Source: JANMDR01 sp043760555
GTDB lineage: Bacteria > Pseudomonadota > Gammaproteobacteria > Burkholderiales > Usitatibacteraceae
DNA length: 37,397 bases
Assembly (NCBI GenBank): GCA_043760555.1
Contig: JAYUOW010000180.1
Location: 1-37,397, forward strand
Reading direction: 5' to 3'
Position 1 is the first letter of the stretch. Every line of letters begins with the position of its first letter. The position numbers and the translations under genes are program-made. This document shows, piece by piece, positions 7,273 to 15,328 of the stretch. The notes under the pieces were generated by a model. That model worked only from the letters and a program-made list of their open reading frames with translations, ran no database searches and was not told the origin of the DNA.

Positions 7273-8679
7273 CTACGCGTACGTCCGCTTGCCATAACGC
7301 TTGTTGCGACGGCGCTTGTCTTCTTGGCTTTTTGTTAGTACGTTGCCACCGCGATCGCCGTAGGGATTGGCGGCGTTTTTAAGCTCGACTCTTAGCGGCG
7401 TGCCTTTTAGGTCGAACGCTTTTTGGAAGTAGCTTTCTAAATAGCGCACGTATGACTTCGGCAAACTATCCAATCCCGTGCCGTGAATGATGACCAGCGG
7501 CGGGTTGTGGCCGCCTTGGTGGGCGTAGCGGAGCTTGGGGCGATGTAGGCCGTTCATTGGCGGCTGGTGGGCTGCAGTGGCCGCTAGCAGCGCTCTAGTG
7601 AGCTTTGGCGTAGGCATACGCGCCATGGCGGCTAGGAAGGTGGAGTCGATCGAGCCGAATAGCTTGCCGACACCCATGCCGTCCAGCGCTGAGATGGTGT
7701 GGAAATTCGCGAAGTTTAAAAAATGCAGTTTGCGATCAAACTCAGCTTTGGTGCGTTCGCGGGTGTATTCATCCAAGTTATCCCACTTGTTAATCGCCAC
7801 CACTACCGCGCGACCAGATTCAAGCACGAAGCCCGCAATATGGGCGTCTTGGTCGGAAATTTCTTGTCTAGCATCGAGCAATAGCAACACCACGTTGGCG
7901 TCTTCAATGGCTTGTAGGGTTTTAATGACTGAGAATTTTTCAACCGCTTCAAACACTTTGCCGCGACGGCGGATACCTGCGGTGTCGATGATGGTGTATT
8001 TTTTATCGCCGCGTTGTAGCGGAATATAAATGGAGTCGCGCGTAGTGCCGGGTTCATCAAAGGCAATGACGCGTTCTTCGCCCAACATGCGGTTTACCAG
8101 CGTGGATTTGCCGACGTTGGGGCGGCCGACAATGGCAATTTTTGGGTGATCGTCTTCTTCAATTTCTTCTTCTTCGGGGAAGCTTTCGAGCACGAATTCA
8201 ATTAAGCTTTTTACGCCTTCGCCGTGCGCTGCAGAAATAGCGTGCGGGTCGCCTAGCGCTAATTCATGAAACTCCGCCACGGCCACATCGTCATTCATGC
8301 CTTCGGTTTTGTTTACCGCTACGATAATCGGCGCGCCGCGATTTACGCATTGTTTGCGTAGGCGTTCAGCAATAATATTGTCTTGCGCCGTTAAACCTTG
8401 GCGGCCGTCAGTTACAAAAATAATGGCGTCGGCTTCGTCAACCGCTTGCAGGGTTTGCTTGGCCATTTCATGCAAAATACCATCGGTGACGACGGGCTCA
8501 AAACCGCCGGTATCGACAATTAAATAGGGCTTGGACGCACCTACGCCGTGGCCGTAGTGACGGTCGCGGGTTAGGCCTGGCTGGTCGTGAACGATGGCGT
8601 CACGGCTTTTGGTAAGGCGATTAAATAGGAGCGATTTGCCGACGTTTGGTCGGCCAACAAGCACGATGGTAGGTTTCAT
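7273..8679 (-). CDS. der: ribosome biogenesis GTPase Der (EngA)
   Basis: A 468-residue tandem GTPase needed for assembly of the 50S ribosomal subunit. The first G domain has GRPNVGKSLLFNRL (residues 8-21), DTGG and NKTEG; the second has GRPNVGKSTLVNRM (about 185-198), DTAGIRRR and NKWD. The C-terminal KH-like domain follows, ending in a basic tail (KSQEDKRRRNKRYGKRTYA). Length and domain order are normal. It is the last housekeeping gene in the hisS-yfgM-bamB-der order and lies 117 bases after bamB, a gap that contains a 28-bp tandem duplication. Confidence 0.97.
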   Translation of the reverse strand: MKPTIVLVGRPNVGKSLLFNRLTKSRDAIVHDQPGLTRDRHYGHGVGASKPYLIVDTGGFEPVVTDGILHEMAKQTLQAVDEADAIIFVTDGRQGLTAQDNIIAERLRKQCVNRGAPIIVAVNKTEGMNDDVAVAEFHELALGDPHAISAAHGEGVKSLIEFVLESFPEEEEIEEDDHPKIAIVGRPNVGKSTLVNRMLGEERVIAFDEPGTTRDSIYIPLQRGDKKYTIIDTAGIRRRGKVFEAVEKFSVIKTLQAIEDANVVLLLLDARQEISDQDAHIAGFVLESGRAVVVAINKWDNLDEYTRERTKAEFDRKLHFLNFANFHTISALDGMGVGKLFGSIDSTFLAAMARMPTPKLTRALLAATAAHQPPMNGLHRPKLRYAHQGGHNPPLVIIHGTGLDSLPKSYVRYLESYFQKAFDLKGTPLRVELKNAANPYGDRGGNVLTKSQEDKRRRNKRYGKRTYA

Positions 8680-8732
8680 AATTTTTGTGCTTTTAATGAC
8701 GATGCGGTAGAGCTGATTTGCTGATTAAATTT

Positions 8733-8788
8733 CGTTAATGCTTTTACGTTGATACTTTTGCGTTAATGCTTTTACGTTGATACTTTTG
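8733..8788. repeat. 28-bp tandem duplication between bamB and der
   Basis: The 28-base unit at 8733-8760 (begins CGTTAATGCTTTTACG) is repeated exactly at 8761-8788, with a third partial CGTT immediately after. The unit contains a smaller internal echo (CGTTAATGCTTTTA / CGTTGATACTTTTG, 14 bases each), so the block is four copies of a 14-mer in two flavours. It ends 8 bases before the bamB stop on the opposite reading, so it lies in the bamB-der spacer. Identical copies imply a recent duplication. Confidence 0.9.
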
Positions 8789-8796
8789 CGTTGCTA

Positions 8797-9969
8797 CTAC
8801 TTGCTAACGGTGAGCGCAAACACGCCCCCTTTTTCAGTTTGCGCGATGGCGCGTGAACCTTGCACGCTAAGTGCAGTAATTGCGGTGCCGTCGGTAGTTA
8901 CGCTGCTCAGTAAATCGCCATTGGCAACATTTAACGCATGTACCGCGCCATAATCATCGGCCACTAATAACTTACCGCCTAGCAAAACAGGAATACGCGG
9001 CACGCGCTTTACTAACTTTTCTTGTTTCCACACAGATGCGCCAGTGAGCTTGTCGAGTGCGTGGATATTGCCTTGCACGTCAGCCACGTATAAGTTTTTA
9101 GCATCAACCACGACGCCTGAAGCGCTAGATAAATCGCGCGCCCACAGCACATTGCCGTTTAGCGTTTCTAGGCAGCCTGTGCGGCCCTGAAACACGCCAA
9201 CGCATAGGCGGTTGTCATCTAAAATCGGCAATGCCGCTACGTCAGAAATACGCTCAAGCTCGGTGGAGCCTCTAGGAATAGAGATGGTGGCTTCCCATAC
9301 TGGTTTGCCGCTATCGACTTCAATAGCTACCACACGGCCACCCGCATAGCCCGCATACACGGTACTGCGGCTAACGATTACGCCTGCGTTGGTGCGTAGC
9401 GTGAGCGCAGGGGTTGCGCGTTGGTACACCCAAATGCGCTTACCGTCAGCGCGCCCAAGGCTGATAATGCGGCCATCGGCGGCGCGTACCAAAACAGCGT
9501 TAGCGGTAACAACAGGGGGGGCTAATACTTCACCGGCAACATCACTTTTCCATAACTGACGTCCGGCTAAATCAAAGGCAAAAATTTCGCCTTTGTCGGT
9601 GCCAACGGCAATCAAGTTTTCGCCCACGCCAACGCCACCAGAAATCGCTTTTGGTAAGTCTATTTTTGATACGGGACGGCCGTTTTCTTCAGCCAGTGCC
9701 GCTATGCCACCAGTGGCACCCGTTACATAAATTTGTTTGTCGCCAAAGGCAGGCATGAAGCCATTGCCCTTGGCGCGACCCACTTCAGTTTGCCATTGCA
9801 CCGCAACCGAATTCGGTGCGCTGCCGGCAGGAATGGCGGAGCCAGAGCCGCGCCATTTGTCGCCAATAGTTGGTATGGTGTTTTTAATGACCGTGCATGA
9901 AGCTAGCGCGCTAACAACTAGCGCAGCGATGGCGGCCTTAGCAAAAATAGCTGAGCGGCCACCGTTCAC
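8797..9969 (-). CDS. bamB: outer-membrane assembly lipoprotein BamB
   Basis: A 390-residue component of the BAM complex that inserts beta-barrel proteins into the outer membrane. The N-terminus is a lipoprotein signal with the lipobox LASC, making C25 the lipidated residue. The rest is an eight-bladed PQQ-type beta-propeller; repeated blades with motifs such as LYVADVQGNIHALDKLTGASVWKQ and GGRVVAIEVDSGKPVWEA are visible. Its start overlaps the stop of the yfgM-like gene by 4 bases, so the two are coupled. Context and length are typical. Confidence 0.95.
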   Translation of the reverse strand: MNGGRSAIFAKAAIAALVVSALASCTVIKNTIPTIGDKWRGSGSAIPAGSAPNSVAVQWQTEVGRAKGNGFMPAFGDKQIYVTGATGGIAALAEENGRPVSKIDLPKAISGGVGVGENLIAVGTDKGEIFAFDLAGRQLWKSDVAGEVLAPPVVTANAVLVRAADGRIISLGRADGKRIWVYQRATPALTLRTNAGVIVSRSTVYAGYAGGRVVAIEVDSGKPVWEATISIPRGSTELERISDVAALPILDDNRLCVGVFQGRTGCLETLNGNVLWARDLSSASGVVVDAKNLYVADVQGNIHALDKLTGASVWKQEKLVKRVPRIPVLLGGKLLVADDYGAVHALNVANGDLLSSVTTDGTAITALSVQGSRAIAQTEKGGVFALTVSK

Positions 9970-10679
9970 TTAGCAGCTCCCGTTTTTGCGTCCGCTTTTG
10001 CATCTTTCGCTGCGGCTCCCACCACTTGCACACCCGCCGCACCCACGCCAATGGCGTCAAGCTTTGATTGCGTGAAGGCTTTAGTGGCGCTGCGTGAATC
10101 GGATTTTTCAATCGCTAACTGATACGCGGTACGGGCTTCATCGGTACGGCCAAGAGACTGCAGCACATCGCCTTTTAGGTCAGCCGCCAAGGGGATAAAG
10201 GCATCATCTTTTACCGTGTCGAGCACTTTTAGCGCATCGTCGGTTTTTTGATTTTCAAACATTACGGTAGCTAAACGCAAGCGTGCAATATTGCGATGCG
10301 TGTCGCGGCCATTATCAACAACCCACTGCAAATGCTTAGTGGCTGTGGTGTAATCGCCCGCGTCAAACGTGGCTTTAGCTGCCAGCAACTGGGCTTCAGT
10401 GGCGTAGAAAGTGCTTGGCAATTTTGCAGATAACGCGTCGGCTGCAGCGGTAACTTTTTTAGGGTCTTTGCTGGTGGCAGCTTCGGTCATCGCTGTTTTT
10501 ACGGCTTTAAATTCTAATTCGGCGGCATCGGCTTGACGGCTTTGCCATGCTTTCCACGCGACTGATCCGGCGATGGCTAAGACTGTGATCGTGACGGCGC
10601 CATAAATAAACGTGCCCCATTTACCCCAAAAATCTTTGAGTGCGTCAATACGTTCTTGTTCTTCTAAATCATATGCCAT
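9966..10679 (-). CDS. YfgM-like membrane-anchored TPR protein
   Basis: A 237-residue protein with a short cytoplasmic N-terminus (MAYDLEEQERIDALKDFWGKWG), one membrane helix (about residues 23-42) and a periplasmic TPR-like helical domain. The start LEEQERIDALKxFWxKxG is a hallmark of the YfgM family. In E. coli YfgM associates with SecYEG and PpiD and helps chaperone traffic across the inner membrane. Position between hisS and bamB is the conserved one. The last 25 residues are Ala/Lys/Asp-rich and low in complexity. Confidence 0.92.
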   Translation of the reverse strand: MAYDLEEQERIDALKDFWGKWGTFIYGAVTITVLAIAGSVAWKAWQSRQADAAELEFKAVKTAMTEAATSKDPKKVTAAADALSAKLPSTFYATEAQLLAAKATFDAGDYTTATKHLQWVVDNGRDTHRNIARLRLATVMFENQKTDDALKVLDTVKDDAFIPLAADLKGDVLQSLGRTDEARTAYQLAIEKSDSRSATKAFTQSKLDAIGVGAAGVQVVGAAAKDAKADAKTGAAK

Positions 10680-10744
10680 GAGGTTTTTTCCTAAAAAATA
10701 ACTTACAAATTATTGACTGATATTACTAATTTAAATCTAAATTT

Positions 10745-12064
10745 TTATGTGGCCTGCAGATGCGCCACTAGCGCATCAAAAGCCAATGTTTCCTGCGTGC
10801 CGTTTTGCAGATTTTTTAGCGCAAATACATCCGCTGCCGCTTCATCCGACCCACAAATAATCGCAAAGCGCGCGCGGCTAGCATCGGCCTTTTTCATTTG
10901 CGATTTAAAGCTCGCGTCGGTGCCATCGGCATTCGCATGCAACACCACGCGCACACCCGCATTACGCAACGCCTCTACCTGCCCAAAAGCCGCCGCACTT
11001 AACCCTTCGCCGTAAATAAAATACGCATCGATTGGCACTGGCAAATGTGCAGGTGGCGTTTCTTCCAGCATCAACATTACCCGTTCAGCACCAATGCCAA
11101 AACCACAACTTGGTGCAGGCTTACCGCCCAACTGTTCGCACAAGCCATCGTATCGACCACCGCCACCGATGGTAAGTTCCCAATCTTGCCCCTTACCGAT
11201 AAATTCAAACACGGTACGGTTGTAATAATCAAAGCCACGCACCAAGCGCGGGTTCACGGTGTAAGCAATACCGGCCGCATCTAATCGGCTGGAGACGCCC
11301 GTAAAATGGGCTTGTGCAGCCTCATCTAAGTAGTCAGCAAGCTTCGGTGCCGCATCTACCAAGCTTTGCATGGCTGGATTTTTCGTGTCCAAGGTACGCA
11401 GTGGATTGGTGTGCAAACGCCGCTTTGCATCTTCGTCTAGCTTGTCGATATTAGCTTCAAAATACGCCACCAGCGCGGCCCGATGCGCCTGTCGCGCTGG
11501 CACATCACCGATGGAATTAATTTCTAACCGCACATCGTTTAAACCTAACTCACGCCACAGCCTTGCTAGCATCACAATTTGCTCAGCATCTACATCTGGG
11601 CCAGCATAGCCCATGGCTTCAACGTCAAACTGATGAAACTGCCGTAAACGGCCTTTTTGCGGTTGTTCGTGGCGAAACATCGGCCCGAAAGTCCAGATGC
11701 GCTTCGGCCCTTCGCGCAGTAAACTGTGTTGCACGACAGCACGCACCAAACCAGCCGTCGCTTCCGGGCGCAGCGTTAAAGGGTCGCCATTCATGCCGTC
11801 CAAAAACGAGTACATTTCTTTTTCAACTATGTCAGTCACTTCACCAATAGAGCGCGCAAATAACGGCGTCGGCTCCACAATCGGTGTGCGCATCAGCTGG
11901 TAACCGTGCGCCTCAAACACGCGACGTGCGGTATCTTCAAAAAACTGCCACAAGCCACTGTGCTGCGGCAATAAATCGTGCATGCCTTTCACGGCTTGAA
12001 GACGCGTTTTTTGTGGCGCAGCGGATGCAGGTTTGGCGGTGGTTTGAGAATTAGGCGGAAGCAT
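10745..12064 (-). CDS. hisS: histidine-tRNA ligase
   Basis: A 439-residue class II aminoacyl-tRNA synthetase that charges tRNA-His. Visible motifs: the N-terminal KGMHDLLP, motif 2 with TFGPMFRHEQPQKGRLRQFHQFDVE, the histidine-binding signature LVRGFDYYNRTVFE, motif 3 GGGGRYDGLCEQLGG with GFGIGAERVM, and a C-terminal anticodon-binding domain. The N-terminus is about 18 residues longer than usual before LQAVKGMHD; no strong ribosome site precedes the ATG at 12064, but no later Met could replace it without losing KGMHD. First gene of the hisS-yfgM-bamB-der cluster here; 65 bases separate it from the yfgM-like gene. The 122-base spacer before it holds no recognised element. Confidence 0.97.
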   Translation of the reverse strand: MLPPNSQTTAKPASAAPQKTRLQAVKGMHDLLPQHSGLWQFFEDTARRVFEAHGYQLMRTPIVEPTPLFARSIGEVTDIVEKEMYSFLDGMNGDPLTLRPEATAGLVRAVVQHSLLREGPKRIWTFGPMFRHEQPQKGRLRQFHQFDVEAMGYAGPDVDAEQIVMLARLWRELGLNDVRLEINSIGDVPARQAHRAALVAYFEANIDKLDEDAKRRLHTNPLRTLDTKNPAMQSLVDAAPKLADYLDEAAQAHFTGVSSRLDAAGIAYTVNPRLVRGFDYYNRTVFEFIGKGQDWELTIGGGGRYDGLCEQLGGKPAPSCGFGIGAERVMLMLEETPPAHLPVPIDAYFIYGEGLSAAAFGQVEALRNAGVRVVLHANADGTDASFKSQMKKADASRARFAIICGSDEAAADVFALKNLQNGTQETLAFDALVAHLQAT

Positions 12065-12186
12065 GAAGGTAATTTTGCGCGGTTTAGCCGCAGGCGTGAA
12101 TTTGAAAACTCTCTATTTTACAACGATTTAGGGTGTTTTAGTGGGTTTTCGGGGTGCAGTCGACCAGACGATGTGCCAAAACCGCG

Positions 12187-13395
12187 CTATTGCACCACTT
12201 CAAGTCGCAGCAATTCACCATCGGCCGCATCGGTGAGCAAATAAATGCTGCCATCTGGTGCCTGACGCACATCGCGAATACGCCCCAATTGCCTCTCAAA
12301 TAAGCGTTCTTGGGACACCACTTTTTCGCCATCCAACACCACGCGCACCAGCACTTGCCCAGCTAACGCGCCAACAAGCAAATTGCCCTGCCATTTTGCA
12401 AACTGCGCAAACTGTGTTGTTGCGGACTTTTGGGCTCCCACAAACGCCATGCCCGACACGGCGATAGACGGCGTCCAATGCAAAATTGGTGCGGTAACGC
12501 CAGATTTTTCAACGCCCTCACCAATCTTAGTGCCCGACCCGTAATTTGCCCCATAAGTCACCATCGGCCAGCCATAATTAGCGCCCGACGCCAAAATATT
12601 AAGCTCGTCCCCGCCCTGCGGCCCGTGTTCGTGCGCCCACACTTTGTCGGTGGTTGGATGCAGCGCGGCACCTTGAATATTGCGATTACCGAGGGTAAAG
12701 ATTTCTGGTTTGGCATCGTTGGCTTTAACAAAGGGGTTGTCAGGCGGCACACGACCATCATCAAACAGCCGAATGGTTTTGCCCGCATGATCATTCAATA
12801 GTTGCGCCCGATGGTTAGCGCCCTTCAAAGGCGAATCACCACGATCGCCAAACGCCACGAACAAATAACCATCACGATCAAACACAATGCGTGAACCAAA
12901 ATGAAAACCCGCAGCTAATTTTGGCGCCATTTTAAACAGCACCTGCACATTCGTCATCGCCGGTTTATCCGCCGTACCGCCCAGCTTACCGCGCGCTACT
13001 TCGGTGCCATGCAATCCGCCCTCCAGACCGTTGTAAGACCAGTAAATCCAACCGTTTTCGGCATATTTAGGGTGCAGCACCACATCCAACAAACCGCCCT
13101 GCCCGTGCTCCGTCACCTTCGGCAAACCCGCAATTTCTGCTGCCAATAATTTACCTTTAGCCACCACCCGCATGGCACCACTGCGCTCGGTGATAAGCAT
13201 CCGCCCATCGGGTAAAAACGCCACCGCCCACGGGTTTTTTAAGCCTTCAACCACCGTGGTTGCACGTAGGTTGTAGTGCTCGGATTTTACGGTTTTGCTA
13301 GTTTGCGCGTGCGTGGGTGAGGACGCGATTAACGTCAGTGTGAGGGCTAAAATATTTAGGGCTAGTTTCATGGCGCAGACTCCAGTATTGTTCAT
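12187..13395 (-). CDS. PQQ-dependent aldose sugar dehydrogenase, exported
   Basis: A 402-residue six-bladed propeller of the soluble glucose/sorbosone dehydrogenase family (Asd, YliI-like), which oxidises sugars in the periplasm with PQQ. It begins with a signal peptide (hydrophobic residues about 10-27, cleavage near THAQ). Family motifs: NPWAVAFLPDGRMLITERSG, GQGGLLDVVLHPKY, HFGSRIVFDRDGYLFVAFGD, the calcium/PQQ region LGNRNIQGAALHP, EHGPQGGDELN and GANYGWP. I chose the ATG at 13395 because AAGGAG precedes it by 7 bases; an internal ATG at 13371 would also leave a signal peptide. It is transcribed alone and divergently from hscC. No PQQ synthesis genes are in the window. Confidence 0.92.
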   Translation of the reverse strand: MNNTGVCAMKLALNILALTLTLIASSPTHAQTSKTVKSEHYNLRATTVVEGLKNPWAVAFLPDGRMLITERSGAMRVVAKGKLLAAEIAGLPKVTEHGQGGLLDVVLHPKYAENGWIYWSYNGLEGGLHGTEVARGKLGGTADKPAMTNVQVLFKMAPKLAAGFHFGSRIVFDRDGYLFVAFGDRGDSPLKGANHRAQLLNDHAGKTIRLFDDGRVPPDNPFVKANDAKPEIFTLGNRNIQGAALHPTTDKVWAHEHGPQGGDELNILASGANYGWPMVTYGANYGSGTKIGEGVEKSGVTAPILHWTPSIAVSGMAFVGAQKSATTQFAQFAKWQGNLLVGALAGQVLVRVVLDGEKVVSQERLFERQLGRIRDVRQAPDGSIYLLTDAADGELLRLEVVQ

Positions 13396-13478
13396 TGGCG
13401 ACTCCTTAGACTAGCAGTCTAGCAACAAAAACTATATTCTGCACCACTAAAATTACCCAGTAAATACATCCAACAATG

Positions 13479-13513
13479 GCTTGAAGACGACCTAAAATAG
13501 GGCATCTTCAAGG
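13479..13513. repeat. palindromic repeat, copy 3
   Basis: Arms GCTTGAAGACGACCTA and TAGGGCATCTTCAAGGC, one mismatch plus a one-base slip. It lies between the divergent starts of the sugar dehydrogenase and hscC, so unlike most copies it is in an upstream region rather than at a gene end. The rest of the 13396-13599 gap shows no promoter I can defend. Confidence 0.75.
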
Positions 13514-13599
13514 CATTTTATTTCGCCTAAAAGTTATGCGCAATGCTGCACAAACTGCTATATTCGTCGCATCACAATTACAACGACTAAAGCCCGCGC

Positions 13600-15319
13600 A
13601 TGCAGCCATCTAATAATTTTCACATCGGTATTGATTTAGGCACCACTAATAGTTTAATTGCACAATTTATCGACGGCAAAGCAGTATTGATTCCAAATTC
13701 GCTGGGCGAATTTTTGACACCTTCGGCGGTGAGCATTGACGAGCAGGGCGTGGTGTCGGTGGGGCGCAGCGCATGGGAGCGGCGCGTAACGCACCCAAAC
13801 CTTACAGCGGTGGCGTTTAAGCGGGCGATGGGTACGTCTAAAAAGTTCCGCTTGGGCGTGCGTGATTTTCTGCCGGAAGAGCTATCGGCTCTCGTGCTAC
13901 TCGCCTTGCGCGAGGATGCTGAGGCAGCACTAAAACAATCCATTACCCAAGCCGTAATTAGCGTGCCCGCCTATTTTTCCGATGGTCAGCGCAAGGCCAC
14001 CAAAGCAGCGGCTGAATTGGCGGGCTTGAGTGTTTCTCGGCTGATTAATGAGCCCACTGCCGCGGCGTTAGCCTATGGCATTCATCAGCGCGATGATGAA
14101 TCTAAATTCTAAATTCTTAATTTTTGATTTAGGCGGCGGCACTTTTGACGTTTCGATTGTCGATTTATTTGAAGGCGTGGTGGAAGTAAAAGCGTCCACT
14201 GGCGACAACTATTTAGGCGGAGAAGACTTCACTCAATTGCTGGCAGAAAAATTTGCCAAAGACTGCAGCGTAAAAATGCAAGACAACGCGCACCTTGCTG
14301 GCCGCTTAATGGCAGTAGCCGAGCGCTGTAAGCAACAACTTTCAACAGATAAATCAGTAACCAGCACCTTGATGCTGCAAGACGCGCAAATGCCGATTGC
14401 GATTACCGAAGACGAACTAGAGCGCATCGCCACGCCGCTGCTTGATCGCCTGCGCAAGCCCTTAGAACGGGCGTTACGAGACGCTCGCATAGCACCGGCT
14501 GAACTAAAGGAAGTAGTGCTGGTGGGCGGTGCGACGCGCATGCCGATTGTGCGCAAAGTGGTCACACGCATGTTCGGGCGCTTTCCAAACATCACCGTAA
14601 ATCCCGATTTTGCCATCGTGCAAGGTGCGGCGATTCAAGCTGGATTATTGGCGTCTGATGCAGCTTTGGATGAGGTGTTGCTGACTGACGTGTGCCCTTA
14701 TTCTATGGGTGTTGGCGTATCGGAAGCAACGCAATTTGGTGGCCAAATTGAAGGCGTATTTTCACCCATTATTGAACGCAATACTTTGGTGCCGGTAAGC
14801 CGATCAAAGATGTACGCGCCAATAACAGAATCACAAACTCATTTGGAATTGCATCTGTATCAAGGCGAAAATCGCTTCGTGCGCGACAATATTTTGCTGG
14901 GCAAATTAGAGGTGGTGCTGCCGCGTGGCAAGCAAGATGATCGCGTCGTTGAGGTGCGGTTTAGCTATGACGTTTCGGGCATTCTTGAAGTTGATGCCGC
15001 CGTTTTATCGAGCGGTAAAACGTCCAGCGTCACCCTCATGGGCAACGCCAACTCGCTCACGCCGGAAGAAATCGACGAACGTCGCACCAAGCTGGCGCTA
15101 CTTAAAATGCATCCGCGCGATGAAGCGCCCAACAAAGCGCTCATGGCCAAAGCCGAGCGCGTTTATGCCGAAGAAATGGGTGAACGCCGTGAGGCGGTAG
15201 GCCGCGCCATTACTGAGTTTGCAGGCATTTTGGCCGCGCAAGACATTGATAAAATTGCCAAACATCGCGTGCAATTAGAAAAATGGCTCGATGAGCTTGA
15301 TGCGCCGTCGTTGTTGTAA
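13600..15319 (+). pseudogene. hscC: HscC-type Hsp70 chaperone, split by a frameshift
   Basis: An HscC-like Hsp70 read in two overlapping frames: 13600-14112 (170 residues) and the rest in another frame to 15319. The joined protein would have 570 residues, close to E. coli HscC (556). Part one has the phosphate-1 loop GIDLGTTNSLIAQF and INEPTAAALAYG; part two resumes with FLIFDLGGGTFDVS, then VLVGGATRMPIVRKV, LTDVCPYSMGVGV and the short substrate domain typical of HscC. The break is a 7-base tandem duplication at 14101-14117; removing one unit restores the exact expected reading (SKF-LIFDLGGG). Either the gene is inactive in this genome, it switches by slippage, or the sequence has an error. 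Both halves are otherwise free of decay, which points to a recent event. It starts 86 bases past a palindromic repeat and is followed after 9 bases by a J-like gene, the E. coli partner arrangement. Confidence 0.9.
14101..14117. repeat. 7-bp tandem duplication causing the hscC frameshift
   Basis: TCTAAAT occurs twice in a row (14101-14107, 14108-14114) followed by TCT, 2.4 units in total. Two units put TAA in frame after SKF; one unit reads on into the ATPase phosphate-2 loop. Confidence 0.9.
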
Positions 15320-15328
15320 GCGCGCAAA

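Noticed and set aside
7209..7295. 29-residue N-terminal extension of the ligase from an ATG at 7295
   Set aside because: It would overlap the end of der, translate a dispersed hairpin and bury the signal peptide.
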